DNA from: Pseudomonas pseudonitroreducens
Lineage (GTDB): Bacteria > Pseudomonadota > Gammaproteobacteria > Pseudomonadales > Pseudomonadaceae
Direction of reading: 5' to 3'
Assembly: GCF_021603645.1 (NCBI RefSeq)
Contig: NZ_BQHJ01000008.1
Coordinates: forward strand, 124,001-188,000
Length of the DNA: 64,000 nt
Numbering within the stretch: position 1 is the first letter of the stretch; each line of letters begins with the position of its first letter. Shown in pieces: positions 8,622-18,615 of the stretch. The notes below the pieces were generated by a model. The model saw nothing but the letters and a program-made list of their open reading frames with translations, had not been told where the DNA came from and ran no database searches. The position numbers and the translations under genes were made by a program.

Positions 8622-9041
8622 TTACTGCTGAATCCCGTCAGTGAACCGGCAGAAGCCGTCACGCACCGCGCCTTCGGTGGTGTACATACCGCCCAGGGTG
8701 ACGAAGACATAGCTTACCTTCGAGCCCGACCCCGCCTTCTCCACCACGATGTTCAACGGCGCATTCCGGCTGCTCAGGATCACGCCCTGGTAGGCGGAGA
8801 TGGTGCCGCTCTTCTCGTCGGCGTTCTGGATGGTGAAGCCCTCCTTCACCAGGGTCTTCTGCGCCCGGTCGAAGACCTTGGCGTATGGCATGTCCAACTG
8901 CACGTTGGAGGTGAAGGTCTTGCCGGCGATGAAGCCGCCTTCGGTGTTGAAGTTGTCTTCGCACTGCTTGCCGGTCTTCTGGTGCGCGCAGCCCTGCAAC
9001 AGGGCGGCGGCGAGCAGAATCATCGTGACTCGTCGCATCAT
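8622..9041 (-). CDS. Predicted outer-membrane or periplasmic lipoprotein of unknown function
   Basis: A protein of about 139 residues with a bacterial lipoprotein signal: hydrophobic MILLAAALLQGC, where LQGC is the lipobox and Cys becomes the lipidated N-terminus. The mature part has two more cysteines (QCED, FCRF), far enough apart for a disulfide. I do not recognise a named family. The pattern of a stress-free, beta-rich small domain (TISAYQGVIL, PLNIVVEKAG, KVSYVFVTLGGMY) resembles other small pseudomonad lipoproteins. Two ATG codons are adjacent (9041 and 9038); AAGGA is better spaced for the second. Its neighbours give no functional hint. Confidence 0.65.
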   Translation of the reverse strand: MMRRVTMILLAAALLQGCAHQKTGKQCEDNFNTEGGFIAGKTFTSNVQLDMPYAKVFDRAQKTLVKEGFTIQNADEKSGTISAYQGVILSSRNAPLNIVVEKAGSGSKVSYVFVTLGGMYTTEGAVRDGFCRFTDGIQQ

Positions 9042-9279
9042 CGTTCCTTGATCTGGTGGGGCCGCCATCCCTGCGGGTCTACAGCGGCGAAGGGGTTTTA
9101 TAAGCCGAGGGCCTGCGCCCTGACCAGACTTTTCCTTGCCCGGTGAGAGGTTCGACACGGGAAAAATCGCCAATAACCCCCTCAAGCACGCACTTTCGTG
9201 CCATTCGTCCCGGAATTTTCCCAGCAGAGGATTCATGCTCGCCTACGCTTTGTCCGGCCCACCCCAACAAGGAAAAGAC

Positions 9280-10320
9280 ATGTCGGAGCACTTCGATAGC
9301 AGCCGCCGCGACCTGATGCGCCTGGCAGCGGTAGCACTCGCCGCCACCCAATTGCCCGCCGTCGCCCTGGCGGCCAGCGAGAAGAGCAAAGCCACCGCGT
9401 CACTGAAGGCCGGTACCCACACCAGCTTCAAGGCGCTCAAGCAGATCGATGCCGGCCTGCTCAATATCGGCTATGCCGAAGACGGCCCGGCAGATGGCCC
9501 GGTGGTGATCCTGCTGCATGGCTGGCCGTACGACATCTACAGCTTCGTCGACGTAGCGCCGGCGCTGGCCGCACAAGGCTTCCGGGTCATCGTGCCGTGG
9601 CTGCGTGGCTACGGCAGCACGCGCTTCCTCTCGGAGCAGACCATGCGCAATGGCCAGCCCGCCGCGGTGGCCAGCGACATCATTGCGCTGATGGACGCGC
9701 TGAAGATCGACAAGGCCGTGCTCGCCGGCTTCGACTGGGGCGCACGCACCGCCGACATCATTGCCGCCCTCTGGCCGGAGCGCTGCAAGGCGCTGGTGGC
9801 GGTCAGCGGCTACCTGATCGGCAACCAGGCCGCCGGCCAGCAACCGCTGCCGCCGGAAGCCGAGTTCCTCTGGTGGTACCAGTTCTACTTCGCCACCGAG
9901 CGCGGCGCTGCCGGCTACGCGAAGAACACCCGCGACTTCACCCGGCTGATCTGGAAACAGGCCTCACCCAAATGGGACTTCGATGAAGCCACCTTCGAGC
10001 GCAGCGCCAAGGCGTTCGAAAACCCCGACCACGTCGCCGTCACGATTCACAATTACCGCTGGCGGCAGAACCTGGCGGCAGGCGAAGCGCAGTATGACGA
10101 GCTGGAACAAAAGCTCGCCAAGGCGCCGCCGATCAGCGTGCCGACCATCACCCTGGAAGGCGACGCCAACGGCGCGTTCCACCCGCCACCCAAGGCCTAC
10201 GCGGCGAAGTTCACCGGCCACTACGAGCATCGCACGCTGACCGGAGGCATCGGCCACAACCTGCCGCAGGAAGCACCGGAGGCATTCGCCAAGGCCGTCG
10301 TCGACGTCAGCAAGTGGTAA
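9280..10320 (+). CDS. Tat-exported alpha/beta hydrolase, epoxide hydrolase/dehalogenase-like
   Basis: A 346-residue alpha/beta-hydrolase-fold enzyme. The N-terminus SSRRDLMRLAAVALAATQLP is a twin-arginine signal, so the enzyme should be exported folded. The oxyanion segment is HGWP and the nucleophile elbow is GFDWGA, with Asp instead of Ser, as in epoxide hydrolases and haloalkane/haloacetate dehalogenases. The catalytic His is in GIGHNLPQEAP near the C-terminus. The ATG at 9280 follows AAGGAAAAG. The natural substrate is unknown; a periplasmic member of this class is less common than cytoplasmic ones. It ends just before a bidirectional terminator. Confidence 0.82.
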   Translation: MSEHFDSSRRDLMRLAAVALAATQLPAVALAASEKSKATASLKAGTHTSFKALKQIDAGLLNIGYAEDGPADGPVVILLHGWPYDIYSFVDVAPALAAQGFRVIVPWLRGYGSTRFLSEQTMRNGQPAAVASDIIALMDALKIDKAVLAGFDWGARTADIIAALWPERCKALVAVSGYLIGNQAAGQQPLPPEAEFLWWYQFYFATERGAAGYAKNTRDFTRLIWKQASPKWDFDEATFERSAKAFENPDHVAVTIHNYRWRQNLAAGEAQYDELEQKLAKAPPISVPTITLEGDANGAFHPPPKAYAAKFTGHYEHRTLTGGIGHNLPQEAPEAFAKAVVDVSKW

Positions 10321-10340
10321 GGCCCACGTCGAACGCATGA

Positions 10341-10366
10341 AAAAGCCCCGCCTGAGCGGGGCTTTT
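10341..10366. terminator. Bidirectional rho-independent terminator
   Basis: AAAAGCCCCGC-ctga-GCGGGGCTTTT: a GC-rich stem with A/T tails on both sides, placed between the convergent hydrolase and porin genes, so it can end transcription from both. Confidence 0.9.
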
Positions 10367-10383
10367 CGGTAGTGCCTGGCGCG

Positions 10384-11634
10384 TTACCAGATCGGCAAGG
10401 TGTAGCTGACGATGAAGCGGGTCTCGTCCATGTCGTTGCCGAAGCTGCTGCGGAAGGTACTGTTGCGCAGCTTGAAGCCGACGTTCTTCAGCGGGCCGCT
10501 CTGTACCAGGTAGCCGACATCGGTGTCGCGCTCCCACTCCTTGCCGTTGCCCTGGCCGTTCAGCAGGTCGATGTTGTCGCCGCGCAGGTAGCGGGTCATC
10601 AGGCTCAGGCCGGGCAGCCCGTAGGAGGCGAAGTTGAAGTCGTAGCGCAGTTGCCAGGAGCGTTCGTCCTTGTTGGCGAAGTCGCCGATCTGCACGTAGT
10701 TGACCAGGTACGGGTCGGTGCCGGACAGGTAGGCGAAGCCGGTGTCGCCGGACATGCGCTGCAGGCCCAGGCCGAACGCCTGGTTGCCCAGCTTGTAGGT
10801 GAACATGGCGTTGAGCGCGCGGTTGTCGACGTTGCTGCCGCCATCGTCGGTGGAGCGTGCCCAGCGGATGTCGGACTTGAGCGACTGGCCCTCGGCAATC
10901 GGCAGCGTGTGCACCAGGCTCACGTAGTGCTGGCGATAGAGGTCTTCGAGGTTGGCGTAGTGATAGCTGGTGCTCAGCTGGCTGTTCCAGCGGTAGGTGC
11001 CGCCGGCGATGTTGAAGCGATCGCTGGTGAGGTGGCTGCCGGCGACGATATTGCGCTTGTTGCCGCGGGTCATCGACAGGTCTTCGTCGTTGGACGAATC
11101 ACGCTGCTTCACCTCGCGCAGCTGGCCGAGCTGCAGGTCGAGGTCGTCGAGTTCCTTCGACTCCACCAGCGCGCCCTGGAAGGTCTGCGGCAGCAGGCGG
11201 GTGTCGTTGTACTGCACCACCGGCAGCTTGGGCAGCAAGGTACCGACCTTCAGCGTGCTCCTGGATACGCGCAGCTTGGCGGTGAGGCCGAGGTCGCTGT
11301 AGTCGTCGGCGGCGCGCTTGTCGCTGGCCGAGTAAGGCAGCAGACCGGAGCCGGAGCGGTCCGGGCTGGAATCCAGTTTCAGGCCCAGCAGGCCGAGGGC
11401 ATCGACGCCCACGCCGACGGTGCCGTCGGTGTAGCCCGATTCGTAGCGCAGCAGGAAGCCCTGCGCCCATTCCTCGGATTTGGACTGCGCGGCACCGCTC
11501 TGGCGGTAGTCGCGGTTGAAGTAGAAGTTGCGTGCTTCGATGCTGGCCTTGCTGTCGGCGAGGAAATCCGCGTGGGCGAACGAGGGCAGCAGCGCCAGTC
11601 CGGAGACCAGCACAGGGGTACGACGATTTTTCAT
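10384..11634 (-). CDS. OprD-family outer-membrane porin
   Basis: A 416-residue outer-membrane porin. It starts with a signal peptide ([16 protein letters not shown]), followed by the hallmark OprD opening [20 protein letters not shown]. The rest is alternating strands ending in a terminal aromatic residue (SYTLPIW), as in OprD/Opd porins that take up amino acids or carboxylates. It is the last gene on the left-hand side of a beta-oxidation locus, 79 bp after etfA. The OpdK-like subgroup imports organic acids, so a carboxylate substrate fits the context (inference). Confidence 0.9.
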   Translation of the reverse strand: MKNRRTPVLVSGLALLPSFAHADFLADSKASIEARNFYFNRDYRQSGAAQSKSEEWAQGFLLRYESGYTDGTVGVGVDALGLLGLKLDSSPDRSGSGLLPYSASDKRAADDYSDLGLTAKLRVSRSTLKVGTLLPKLPVVQYNDTRLLPQTFQGALVESKELDDLDLQLGQLREVKQRDSSNDEDLSMTRGNKRNIVAGSHLTSDRFNIAGGTYRWNSQLSTSYHYANLEDLYRQHYVSLVHTLPIAEGQSLKSDIRWARSTDDGGSNVDNRALNAMFTYKLGNQAFGLGLQRMSGDTGFAYLSGTDPYLVNYVQIGDFANKDERSWQLRYDFNFASYGLPGLSLMTRYLRGDNIDLLNGQGNGKEWERDTDVGYLVQSGPLKNVGFKLRNSTFRSSFGNDMDETRFIVSYTLPIW

Positions 11635-11713
11635 TGTTCTTGTTTCTTTCTACTGGGGTGTTGGCAAAACGCCGGGCCGATGACAGCTGGCCCGGCCAGG
11701 GGAATGAGCAGGA

Positions 11714-12658
11714 TCAGAGGGTCTTTTCCAGCTCCGGTACGGCTTCGAACAGATCGGCGACCAAGCCGTAGTCGGCGACCTGGAAGATCGGCGCCTCTTC
11801 GTCCTTGTTGATCGCAACGATCACTTTCGAATCCTTCATGCCCGCCAGGTGCTGGATGGCGCCGGAGATGCCGACGGCCACGTACAGCTGCGGAGCGACG
11901 ATCTTGCCGGTCTGGCCGACCTGCATGTCGTTCGGCACGAAGCCGGCGTCAACGGCGGCGCGGGAAGCACCGACGGCAGCGCCCAGCTTGTCCGCCAGGG
12001 AGTAGAGGATCTTGAAGTTGTCGCCACTGCCCATGCCACGGCCGCCGGAAACGACGATCCTGGCAGCGGTCAGTTCCGGACGGTCGGACTTGGCCAGCTG
12101 TTCATCCAGGTACGCCGAAATGCCGGCATCGGCCGGGCCGGAAACGGCTTCAACAGCAGCGGAACCACCTTCGGCAGCAACGGCGTCGAAGCCGGTGCCA
12201 CGTACGGTGATGACCTTGACGGCAGCCGAGGACTGCACGGTAGCGATGGCGTTACCGGCATAGATCGGGCGCTTGAAGGTGTCGGCGCTGACGACTTCGA
12301 TGATCTCGGAGATCTGGTCGACATCCAGCAGGGCGGCAACGCGCGGCAGGAAGTTCTTGCCGTTGGTGGTGGCGGCGGCCAGCACGTGGCTGTAGCCCTT
12401 GCCCCCCTCTCCGTTCACAAGAGCAGCGATCAGCGGAGCCACATTCTCCGGCAGTTGGTGAGTGTAGGCGGCGTTGTCGGCGACCAGCACCTTGGCAACA
12501 CCAGCGATCCTGGCAGCGGCTTCAGCCACGCCACCGACGTTCTGGCCTGCGACCAGGACGGCGATGTCGCCACCAATCTTCTGCGCCGCAGCAACGGTGT
12601 TCAGAGTGGCGGCGCCCAGGGCGCCATTCGAATGTTCTGCAACAACCAGCACCGTCAT
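11714..12658 (-). CDS. etfA: Electron transfer flavoprotein alpha subunit
   Basis: A 314-residue ETF alpha subunit that binds FAD and carries electrons from acyl-CoA dehydrogenases to ETF-ubiquinone oxidoreductase. The C-terminal FAD domain shows [50 protein letters not shown], all standard. The start overlaps the etfB stop by one base (TGATG). The sequence is very like the normal pseudomonad ETF, so it may be the housekeeping copy, but its place after the CoA-transferase gene suits a dedicated partner for the acyl-CoA dehydrogenase at 19542. Confidence 0.95.
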   Translation of the reverse strand: MTVLVVAEHSNGALGAATLNTVAAAQKIGGDIAVLVAGQNVGGVAEAAARIAGVAKVLVADNAAYTHQLPENVAPLIAALVNGEGGKGYSHVLAAATTNGKNFLPRVAALLDVDQISEIIEVVSADTFKRPIYAGNAIATVQSSAAVKVITVRGTGFDAVAAEGGSAAVEAVSGPADAGISAYLDEQLAKSDRPELTAARIVVSGGRGMGSGDNFKILYSLADKLGAAVGASRAAVDAGFVPNDMQVGQTGKIVAPQLYVAVGISGAIQHLAGMKDSKVIVAINKDEEAPIFQVADYGLVADLFEAVPELEKTL

Positions 12659-13407
12659 CAGATCACCTTCGCTTCGTTCTTCAGTTTCTCGACCAGTTCG
12701 GCCACCGATTTCACCTTGATGCCGGCGCTGCGCGCGGCAGGCGCTTCGACCTTGAGAGTCTTCACGGTCGAGGCCGTGGAGACACCCAGCGCGTCAGGGG
12801 GGAGGAACTCCAGCGGCTTCTTCTTCGCCTTCATGATGTTGGGCAGCGACGCGTAGCGCGGCTCGTTCAGGCGCAGGTCGGTGGTGACGATTGCCGGCAG
12901 GTTCAGGGCAACGGTCTGCAGGCCGCCGTCGATTTCACGGGTGACGTTGACCTTGTCGCCAGCGACTTCAACCCTGGAGGCGAAGGTGCCTTGCGCGTAG
13001 CCGGTCAGCGCGGCCAGCATCTGGCCGGTCTGGTTGTTGTCGCTGTCGATGGCCTGCTTGCCGAGGATGACCAGCTGCGGCTGCTCTTTGTCGACGATGG
13101 CCTTCAGGGCCTTGGCAATGGCCAGGGAATTCAGTTCTTCGTTGCTCTCGACCAGCACCGCGCGGTCGGCACCCAGCGCCAATGCGGTGCGCAATTGTTC
13201 CTGCGCGCCACTCGGGCCGACCGAGACCACCACGATCTCGCTGGCGACGCCTTTCTCTTTCAGGCGCACAGCCTCTTCAACGGCGATTTCGCAGAAGGGG
13301 TTCATGGACATCTTGACGTTGGCGAGATCAACGCCGGAGTTGTCCGCCTTGACGCGGACCTTGACGTTGTAATCGACCACGCGCTTTACCGCGACCAGTA
13401 CTTTCAT
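12658..13407 (-). CDS. etfB: Electron transfer flavoprotein beta subunit
   Basis: A 249-residue ETF beta subunit. It starts [20 protein letters not shown] and holds the AMP-binding segment [22 protein letters not shown] and the conserved [16 protein letters not shown] loop, which docks on acyl-CoA dehydrogenases. It overlaps etfA by one base and forms the heterodimer with it. The gap of 147 bp to the upstream CoA-transferase gene holds an inverted pair of REP-like repeats, so co-transcription with the catabolic genes is possible but may be damped there. Confidence 0.95.
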   Translation of the reverse strand: MKVLVAVKRVVDYNVKVRVKADNSGVDLANVKMSMNPFCEIAVEEAVRLKEKGVASEIVVVSVGPSGAQEQLRTALALGADRAVLVESNEELNSLAIAKALKAIVDKEQPQLVILGKQAIDSDNNQTGQMLAALTGYAQGTFASRVEVAGDKVNVTREIDGGLQTVALNLPAIVTTDLRLNEPRYASLPNIMKAKKKPLEFLPPDALGVSTASTVKTLKVEAPAARSAGIKVKSVAELVEKLKNEAKVI

Positions 13408-13460
13408 CAGGGATATTCCTTGGCTGGCGCCGTCATCCGGCGGCGCTGCGGTTGGTTTGT

Positions 13461-13537
13461 GTTCGCGAGCAAGCTCGCTCCTACAGGTCCAGGCTTGCGC
13501 CGGTGCGCTCTTCGTAGGAGCGAGCTTGCTCGCGAAC
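13461..13537. repeat. Inverted pair of 24-bp REP-like repeats
   Basis: GTTCGCGAGCAAGCTCGCTC-CTAC (13461-13484) and its exact complement beginning GTAGGAGCGAGCTTGCTCGC (13514-13537) flank a 29-bp loop. The pair can fold into a large hairpin inside the likely CoA-transferase-to-etfB transcript. The same inverted pair is at 40066-40142, and single cores are in the 943-1675 array. Confidence 0.85.
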
Positions 13538-13554
13538 GGATTCAGGCCAGGGCG

Positions 13555-14793
13555 TCAGGCCTCACCGAGCTGCTCGATCACCCCCTCGGCCTTCAATTGC
13601 GCCAGGCGTGCGTCATCGATCCCCAGGCGGCGCTTGAGCACCTCGTCAGTGTGCTCGCCGAGCATGGGCGCCGGGCGCTGGTATTCCACCGGCGTCGCGG
13701 ACAATTTCAGCGGGCTGCCGACCATGCGGAAAGCCGGGTTCTGCGCGTGGGGGATCTCCACCAGCATGTCGCGGGCGACCACCTGTGGCTCGTCCAGCGC
13801 GCGACCGATATCGTTGATCACACCGACCGGCACCTTCTTCGCGTGGATGCGCTTCACCCAGTTATCGGCGGTGTCGCCCTGGAAGTGCTCGGCCAGCTTG
13901 CCGACGATGATGTCGCGGTTGCGCACGCGGTCGGCGTTGCGGGTGAAACGCGGGTCCTTGGGCAATTCCGGCAGGCCGATGGCATCGCACAGCGAAACGA
14001 ACTGGCTGTCGTTGCCGCAGGCGATGATGAAATCCATGTCCTGCGCGCTGAACACCTGGTACGGCACGATATTGACGTGGGCATTGCCCTGGCGGCCCGG
14101 CGAGCGGCCGGTAGCAAGGTAGTTCTGGCTCTGGTTGCCGAGCATGGCGACCTGCACGTCGAGCAGCGCCATGTCGCAGTGCTGACCACGGCCAGTCTTC
14201 TCCCGCGCCAGCAGCGCGGCCTGGATGGCGACCACCGAGTAGAGGCCGGTCATCACGTCCGACACGGCAACGCCGACTTTCTGCGGGCCGGCGCCGGGCA
14301 CGCCGTCCTTCTCGCCGGTGATGCTCATCAGGCCGCCCATGCCCTGGATGATGAAGTCGTAGCCGGGCTCCTCGGCGCGCGGGCCGGTCTGGCCGAAGCC
14401 GGTGATGGAGCAGTAGACCAGGCGCGGATTGACCTTCGACAGGCTCTCGTAGTCCAGCCCGTACTTGGCCAGCGAACCGGCCTTGTAGTTCTCGATAAGC
14501 ACGTCGCACTCGCAGGCCAGGGCGCGCACCAGCGCCTGGCCTTCTTCGGTGGCCAGGTTCAGCGCCACCGACAGCTTGTTGCGGTTGGTCGACTGGTAGT
14601 ACGCCGCCTCGGAGCTGTCCGAGCCGTCGGCGGCCTTCATGTAGGGCGGGCCCCAGCCGCGGGTGTCGTCACCCACGCCGGGCCGTTCGATCTTGATCAC
14701 TTCCGCGCCCAGGTCGGCCAGCACCTGGCCGCACCAGGGGCCGGCCAGCACGCGGCTGAGGTCGAGTACGCGGTATCCGCTCAAAGCACCCAT
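13555..14793 (-). CDS. CaiB/BaiF-family CoA-transferase (class III)
   Basis: A 412-residue class III CoA-transferase. It opens GYRVLDLSRVLAGPWCGQVLADLGAEVIKIE, the family signature, and has ADGSD/AAYYQSTNRNKLS and the catalytic Asp in GQHCDMALLDV. These enzymes move CoA between carboxylic acids, often from succinyl-CoA. It is 20 bp after the thiolase gene in a beta-oxidation operon, so it probably activates the growth substrate; dicarboxylates such as glutarate or adipate are handled by close relatives (family knowledge). Start at 14793 is preceded by GAGGAG. The precise acid cannot be read from the sequence. Confidence 0.88.
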   Translation of the reverse strand: MGALSGYRVLDLSRVLAGPWCGQVLADLGAEVIKIERPGVGDDTRGWGPPYMKAADGSDSSEAAYYQSTNRNKLSVALNLATEEGQALVRALACECDVLIENYKAGSLAKYGLDYESLSKVNPRLVYCSITGFGQTGPRAEEPGYDFIIQGMGGLMSITGEKDGVPGAGPQKVGVAVSDVMTGLYSVVAIQAALLAREKTGRGQHCDMALLDVQVAMLGNQSQNYLATGRSPGRQGNAHVNIVPYQVFSAQDMDFIIACGNDSQFVSLCDAIGLPELPKDPRFTRNADRVRNRDIIVGKLAEHFQGDTADNWVKRIHAKKVPVGVINDIGRALDEPQVVARDMLVEIPHAQNPAFRMVGSPLKLSATPVEYQRPAPMLGEHTDEVLKRRLGIDDARLAQLKAEGVIEQLGEA

Positions 14794-14813
14794 CTTCAAC
14801 TCCTCACTGGCGC

Positions 14814-16016
14814 TCAGGCGCGCTCGATAACCATGGCGAGCCCCTGGCCCACACCGATGCACAGGCTGATCACCGCATAGCGTTGACCGCTGCGCTGCAG
14901 TTGCCGCGCCACGCTCAGCGCCAGCCGCGCGCCGGAAGCGCCCAGCGGGTGGCCGACGGCGATGGCGCCGCCATTGGGGTTGACCCGCGCATCGTCGAAA
15001 TTGACACCCAGACCGTGCAGACAACCGAGTACCTGGGAAGCGAAAGCCTCGTTGATCTCGATGATGTCCATGTCGGCGAGGGTCAGGTCGGCGCGGGCCA
15101 GCGCCTTGTTGATCGCCTCGACCGGGCCGACGCCCATGATGCGCGGCTCGACGCCGACCGCCGCCGCCGAAAGAATCCGCGCCAGCGGCTTGAGGCCGTG
15201 GCGTTCGCCCGCCTCTGCCGAGCCGATCAGCAATGCGGCGGCGCCGTCGTTGACCCCGGAAGCGTTGCCCGCGGTGACCACGCCGCCTTCGGACAGCGGC
15301 TTGAGGCGCGCCAACGCGGCTTCGTCGGAAGACGGACGCGGATGCTCGTCCTGCTCCACAACATTCGGCGGCGTCTTGCGCCCGGTCGGCACGCTGACCG
15401 GGAGGATTTCCCCGGCAAAGAAACCGGCCTGGCGGGCGGCTTCAAAGTTGGCCTGGGAACGGGCGGCGAAACGGTCGGCCTGTTCGCGACTGATGCCGAA
15501 TTCACGGGCCACGTTGTCGCCAGTCTCCGGCATGCTGTCGTTACCGAACCCGGCGACGATCTTCGGGTTGGGAAAGCGCGCACCGATGGTGCTGTCGAAT
15601 ACCGTCAGGTCGCGGCTATAGGCAGCCTCGGCCTTGGCCATGACGAAGGGAGCGCGGGACATGCTTTCCACGCCGCCAGCGACGAACAGCTCGCCTTCGC
15701 CGCAGGTCACGGCGCGCGCTGCATCGATCACCGCCGCCAGGCCGCTGGCGCACAGGCGGTTCACCGTCTGCCCCGGCACGGTCACCGGCAGGCCGGCGAG
15801 CAGCGCGGCATGGCGGGCGATGTTGCGGCTGTCTTCACCGGCTTGGTTGGTGTTGCCGAGGATCACGTCCTCGATGGCCTCGCCCGGCACGCTGGTGCGG
15901 GCCAGCAGTTCTCGAATCACCTGGGCGATCAGGTCGTCCGGGCGCACCGGCGCCAGGGCACCGCCATGGCGGCCGAAGGGCGTGCGCAGGCCGGCGTAGA
16001 TATAAGCATTGAGCAT
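14814..16016 (-). CDS. Acetyl-CoA acyltransferase, 3-oxoadipyl-CoA thiolase-like
   Basis: A 400-residue degradative thiolase that splits 3-oxoacyl-CoA with CoA to release acetyl-CoA. Nucleophilic Cys in NRLCASGLAAV, the NEAFA motif, His in AVGHPLGASGAR and the second Cys in SLCIGVGQG are all present. Length and the MLNAYIYAGLRTPFGRHGGAL opening match PcaF/PaaJ, the 3-oxoadipyl-CoA thiolases that make succinyl-CoA and acetyl-CoA. It sits between a PaaH-like dehydrogenase gene and a CoA-transferase gene, so it likely performs the final cleavage of a C6 dicarboxyl-CoA (inference). Confidence 0.9.
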   Translation of the reverse strand: MLNAYIYAGLRTPFGRHGGALAPVRPDDLIAQVIRELLARTSVPGEAIEDVILGNTNQAGEDSRNIARHAALLAGLPVTVPGQTVNRLCASGLAAVIDAARAVTCGEGELFVAGGVESMSRAPFVMAKAEAAYSRDLTVFDSTIGARFPNPKIVAGFGNDSMPETGDNVAREFGISREQADRFAARSQANFEAARQAGFFAGEILPVSVPTGRKTPPNVVEQDEHPRPSSDEAALARLKPLSEGGVVTAGNASGVNDGAAALLIGSAEAGERHGLKPLARILSAAAVGVEPRIMGVGPVEAINKALARADLTLADMDIIEINEAFASQVLGCLHGLGVNFDDARVNPNGGAIAVGHPLGASGARLALSVARQLQRSGQRYAVISLCIGVGQGLAMVIERA

Positions 16017-16048
16017 CGGTATCTCCTTGAATCGGTTGGCGCCGGGCT

Positions 16049-17595
16049 TCAGCCCAGCGCTGGCTCGGCGTGGCGCAGCGACAGTCCCAGCGCGGCGCGG
16101 CGGCGCAGCCACGGGCCCGGACGGTAGCGGGCGTCGCCAGTCAGGTCGGTCATGCGTTCGAGAATAGTCAGCAGGCGCGCCGGGCCGACGCTGTCGCCCC
16201 AGGCCAGCGGGCCTTGCGGGTAGCCCAGGCCGCGGCGCACGCCTTCATCGAGGTCGTCGACGCTGGCGATGCGCTGCTGGACGATGTCGCCAGCCAGGTT
16301 GACGATCAGCGCCAGCACACGCTGGGCGACGAAGCCGACGCTGTCATTGATGAGCGTGACGCCAACGCCATCAGCCGCCAGCAGTGCATGGGCGGCATCG
16401 CGCATGGCCGGGGCAGTCGCCGGGTTCTGCATCAGGCAGCGGTGCCGTTGCAGGTCCAGCAGCAGGTCGATGCACAGGGTCCGTGCCGGATCGGTGCCGA
16501 AGTTCTGGCAGGCCGTGGTTGCGTCCACCCCATAAGGTGCCAGCAGGCACAGCGCCTCGCTGCTGGGTTGGGCGCCCTGCTCCAGGTTCGCGCCGAGTTT
16601 CTTCAGCAGCTCGCCGAGCAGGTCGCGGTCCTGGTCGTTCTCCGCACCGATCCACACCGGCGGCAGCGCGCTCACGCTCGGTACCGGTTGCGGCGCCGGC
16701 GGGTCGATCAGCTTGCCGTCTGCATAGCGATAGAAGCCGCGTCCGACCTTGCGGCCGACGAAGCCGGCCTCGAGCATCTGCCGGGTCAGCGCCGCCGGGC
16801 GATAGCGCGGCTCCTGGTAGAACTGGTTGTAGATGGACTCGATCACCGGGTGGGAAACGTCCAGCGCGGTGAGGTCGAACAGCTCCAGCGGCCCCATGCG
16901 GAAACCCAGGCCCTCGCGCAGGATGCGGTCGATATCGGCCGGTTCGGCGATGGCTTCCTTGAGCATCTGCAGCGCTTCGGTGCTGTAGGCACGGCCAGCG
17001 TGGTTGATGATGAAGCCGGGGGTGTCCTTGGCGCGGATACCGCGATGGCCCATGCGCGCGGCCAGCGCCACCAGGCTGTCGCCAACTTGCGGATCACCGG
17101 CCAGGCCGTCGATCACCTCGACCACCTTCATCAGCGGTACCGGATTGAAGAAGTGGAAGCCCGCTACCCGCTCCGGGTGCTGGCAGCCACGGGCGATGCT
17201 GGTGACCGACAGCGACGAGGTGTTGGTGGCGAGGATGCAGTCGGCGCTGACCACTGCTTCCAGGTCCGCGAGCAGCCCCTGCTTGGCATCCAGTCGCTCG
17301 ATGATCGCCTCGACCACCAGATCGGAGTCCGCCAGCTCATTCAGGGAGCCGGCAACCAGCAGGCGCGCCAGGCTGGCGTCGGCCTCGGCGGCAGTGATCT
17401 TGCCCTTCTCCGCCAGCTTGGCGAGGGTGCGACCGAGGTTGTCGCGAGCGGTTTGCGCCGCACCGTCGCGAGCGTCGAAGAGTTTCACCTGGATACCAGC
17501 CTGGGCGGCGATCTGGGCAATACCACTGCCCATGACGCCAGTCCCGACGATGGCCATGCGTTCAATGCGCTTGATACCAAAAGAAAGGGTCATGC

Positions 17596-17599
<4 letters not shown>
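16049..17599 (-). CDS. 3-hydroxyacyl-CoA dehydrogenase, PaaH-like
   Basis: A 516-residue NAD-dependent 3-hydroxyacyl-CoA dehydrogenase. The N-terminal Rossmann motif is AIVGTGVMGSGIA (about residues 16-28). TNTSSLSVT and the catalytic His in GFHFFNPVPLMKVVEV follow, then KDTPGFIINH and a first helical domain, a linker, and a second repeat of the helical domain ending in GYPQGPLAWGD. This two-domain layout, rather than the short fatty-acid form, is that of PaaH/DcaH, which oxidise 3-hydroxyadipyl-CoA. It overlaps the hydratase gene by 4 bp and precedes the thiolase by 32 bp. Confidence 0.9.
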
Positions 17600-18372
<773 letters not shown>

Positions 18373-18394
18373 GAAAGCTGTGACCTCACTTTTG

Positions 18395-18409
18395 TTTCGC
18401 CTGACGAAA
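18395..18409. promoter_or_regulatory. Operator dyad O1 for the IclR regulator (hydratase side)
   Basis: TTTCGCCTGACGAAA, an imperfect dyad followed by CTACATT. It is nearly identical to the dyad at 18558-18572 (one base different), both followed by ACT-R-CATT. It lies 23 bp upstream of the hydratase start, so binding here could control the leftward operon. Confidence 0.65.
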
Positions 18410-18557
18410 CTACATTCCGTATTTCGATTTCATCATAGTGACACCCAATCCAGCCTGTAAACGGTGAAGATCGAAATGACCTCTAGAGGCCAGTTATTAC
18501 GCGGGTATTGATATTTTTAAAGGTACGCCTGTACTAACGGATTCAGACCCATTACAA

Positions 18558-18572
18558 TTTCGTCTGACGAAA
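18558..18572. promoter_or_regulatory. Operator dyad O2 for the IclR regulator (regulator side)
   Basis: TTTCGTCTGACGAAA, a perfect palindrome apart from its centre. It lies 43 bp upstream of the iclR-family gene start and 148 bp from O1. Length, A/T-rich flanks and symmetry fit IclR-family operators. The pair suggests control of both divergent units. Confidence 0.7.
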
Positions 18573-18615
18573 CTGCATTTTATTTTATTGATTTTCCGTG
18601 AATAGGGGTTCTACC

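Noticed and set aside
8131-8631. A 166-codon plus-strand frame over the end of the reductase and the repeats
   Set aside because: It runs through three palindromic repeats and out of frame over two real genes; the overlapping reductase and DUF2798 frames explain the region.
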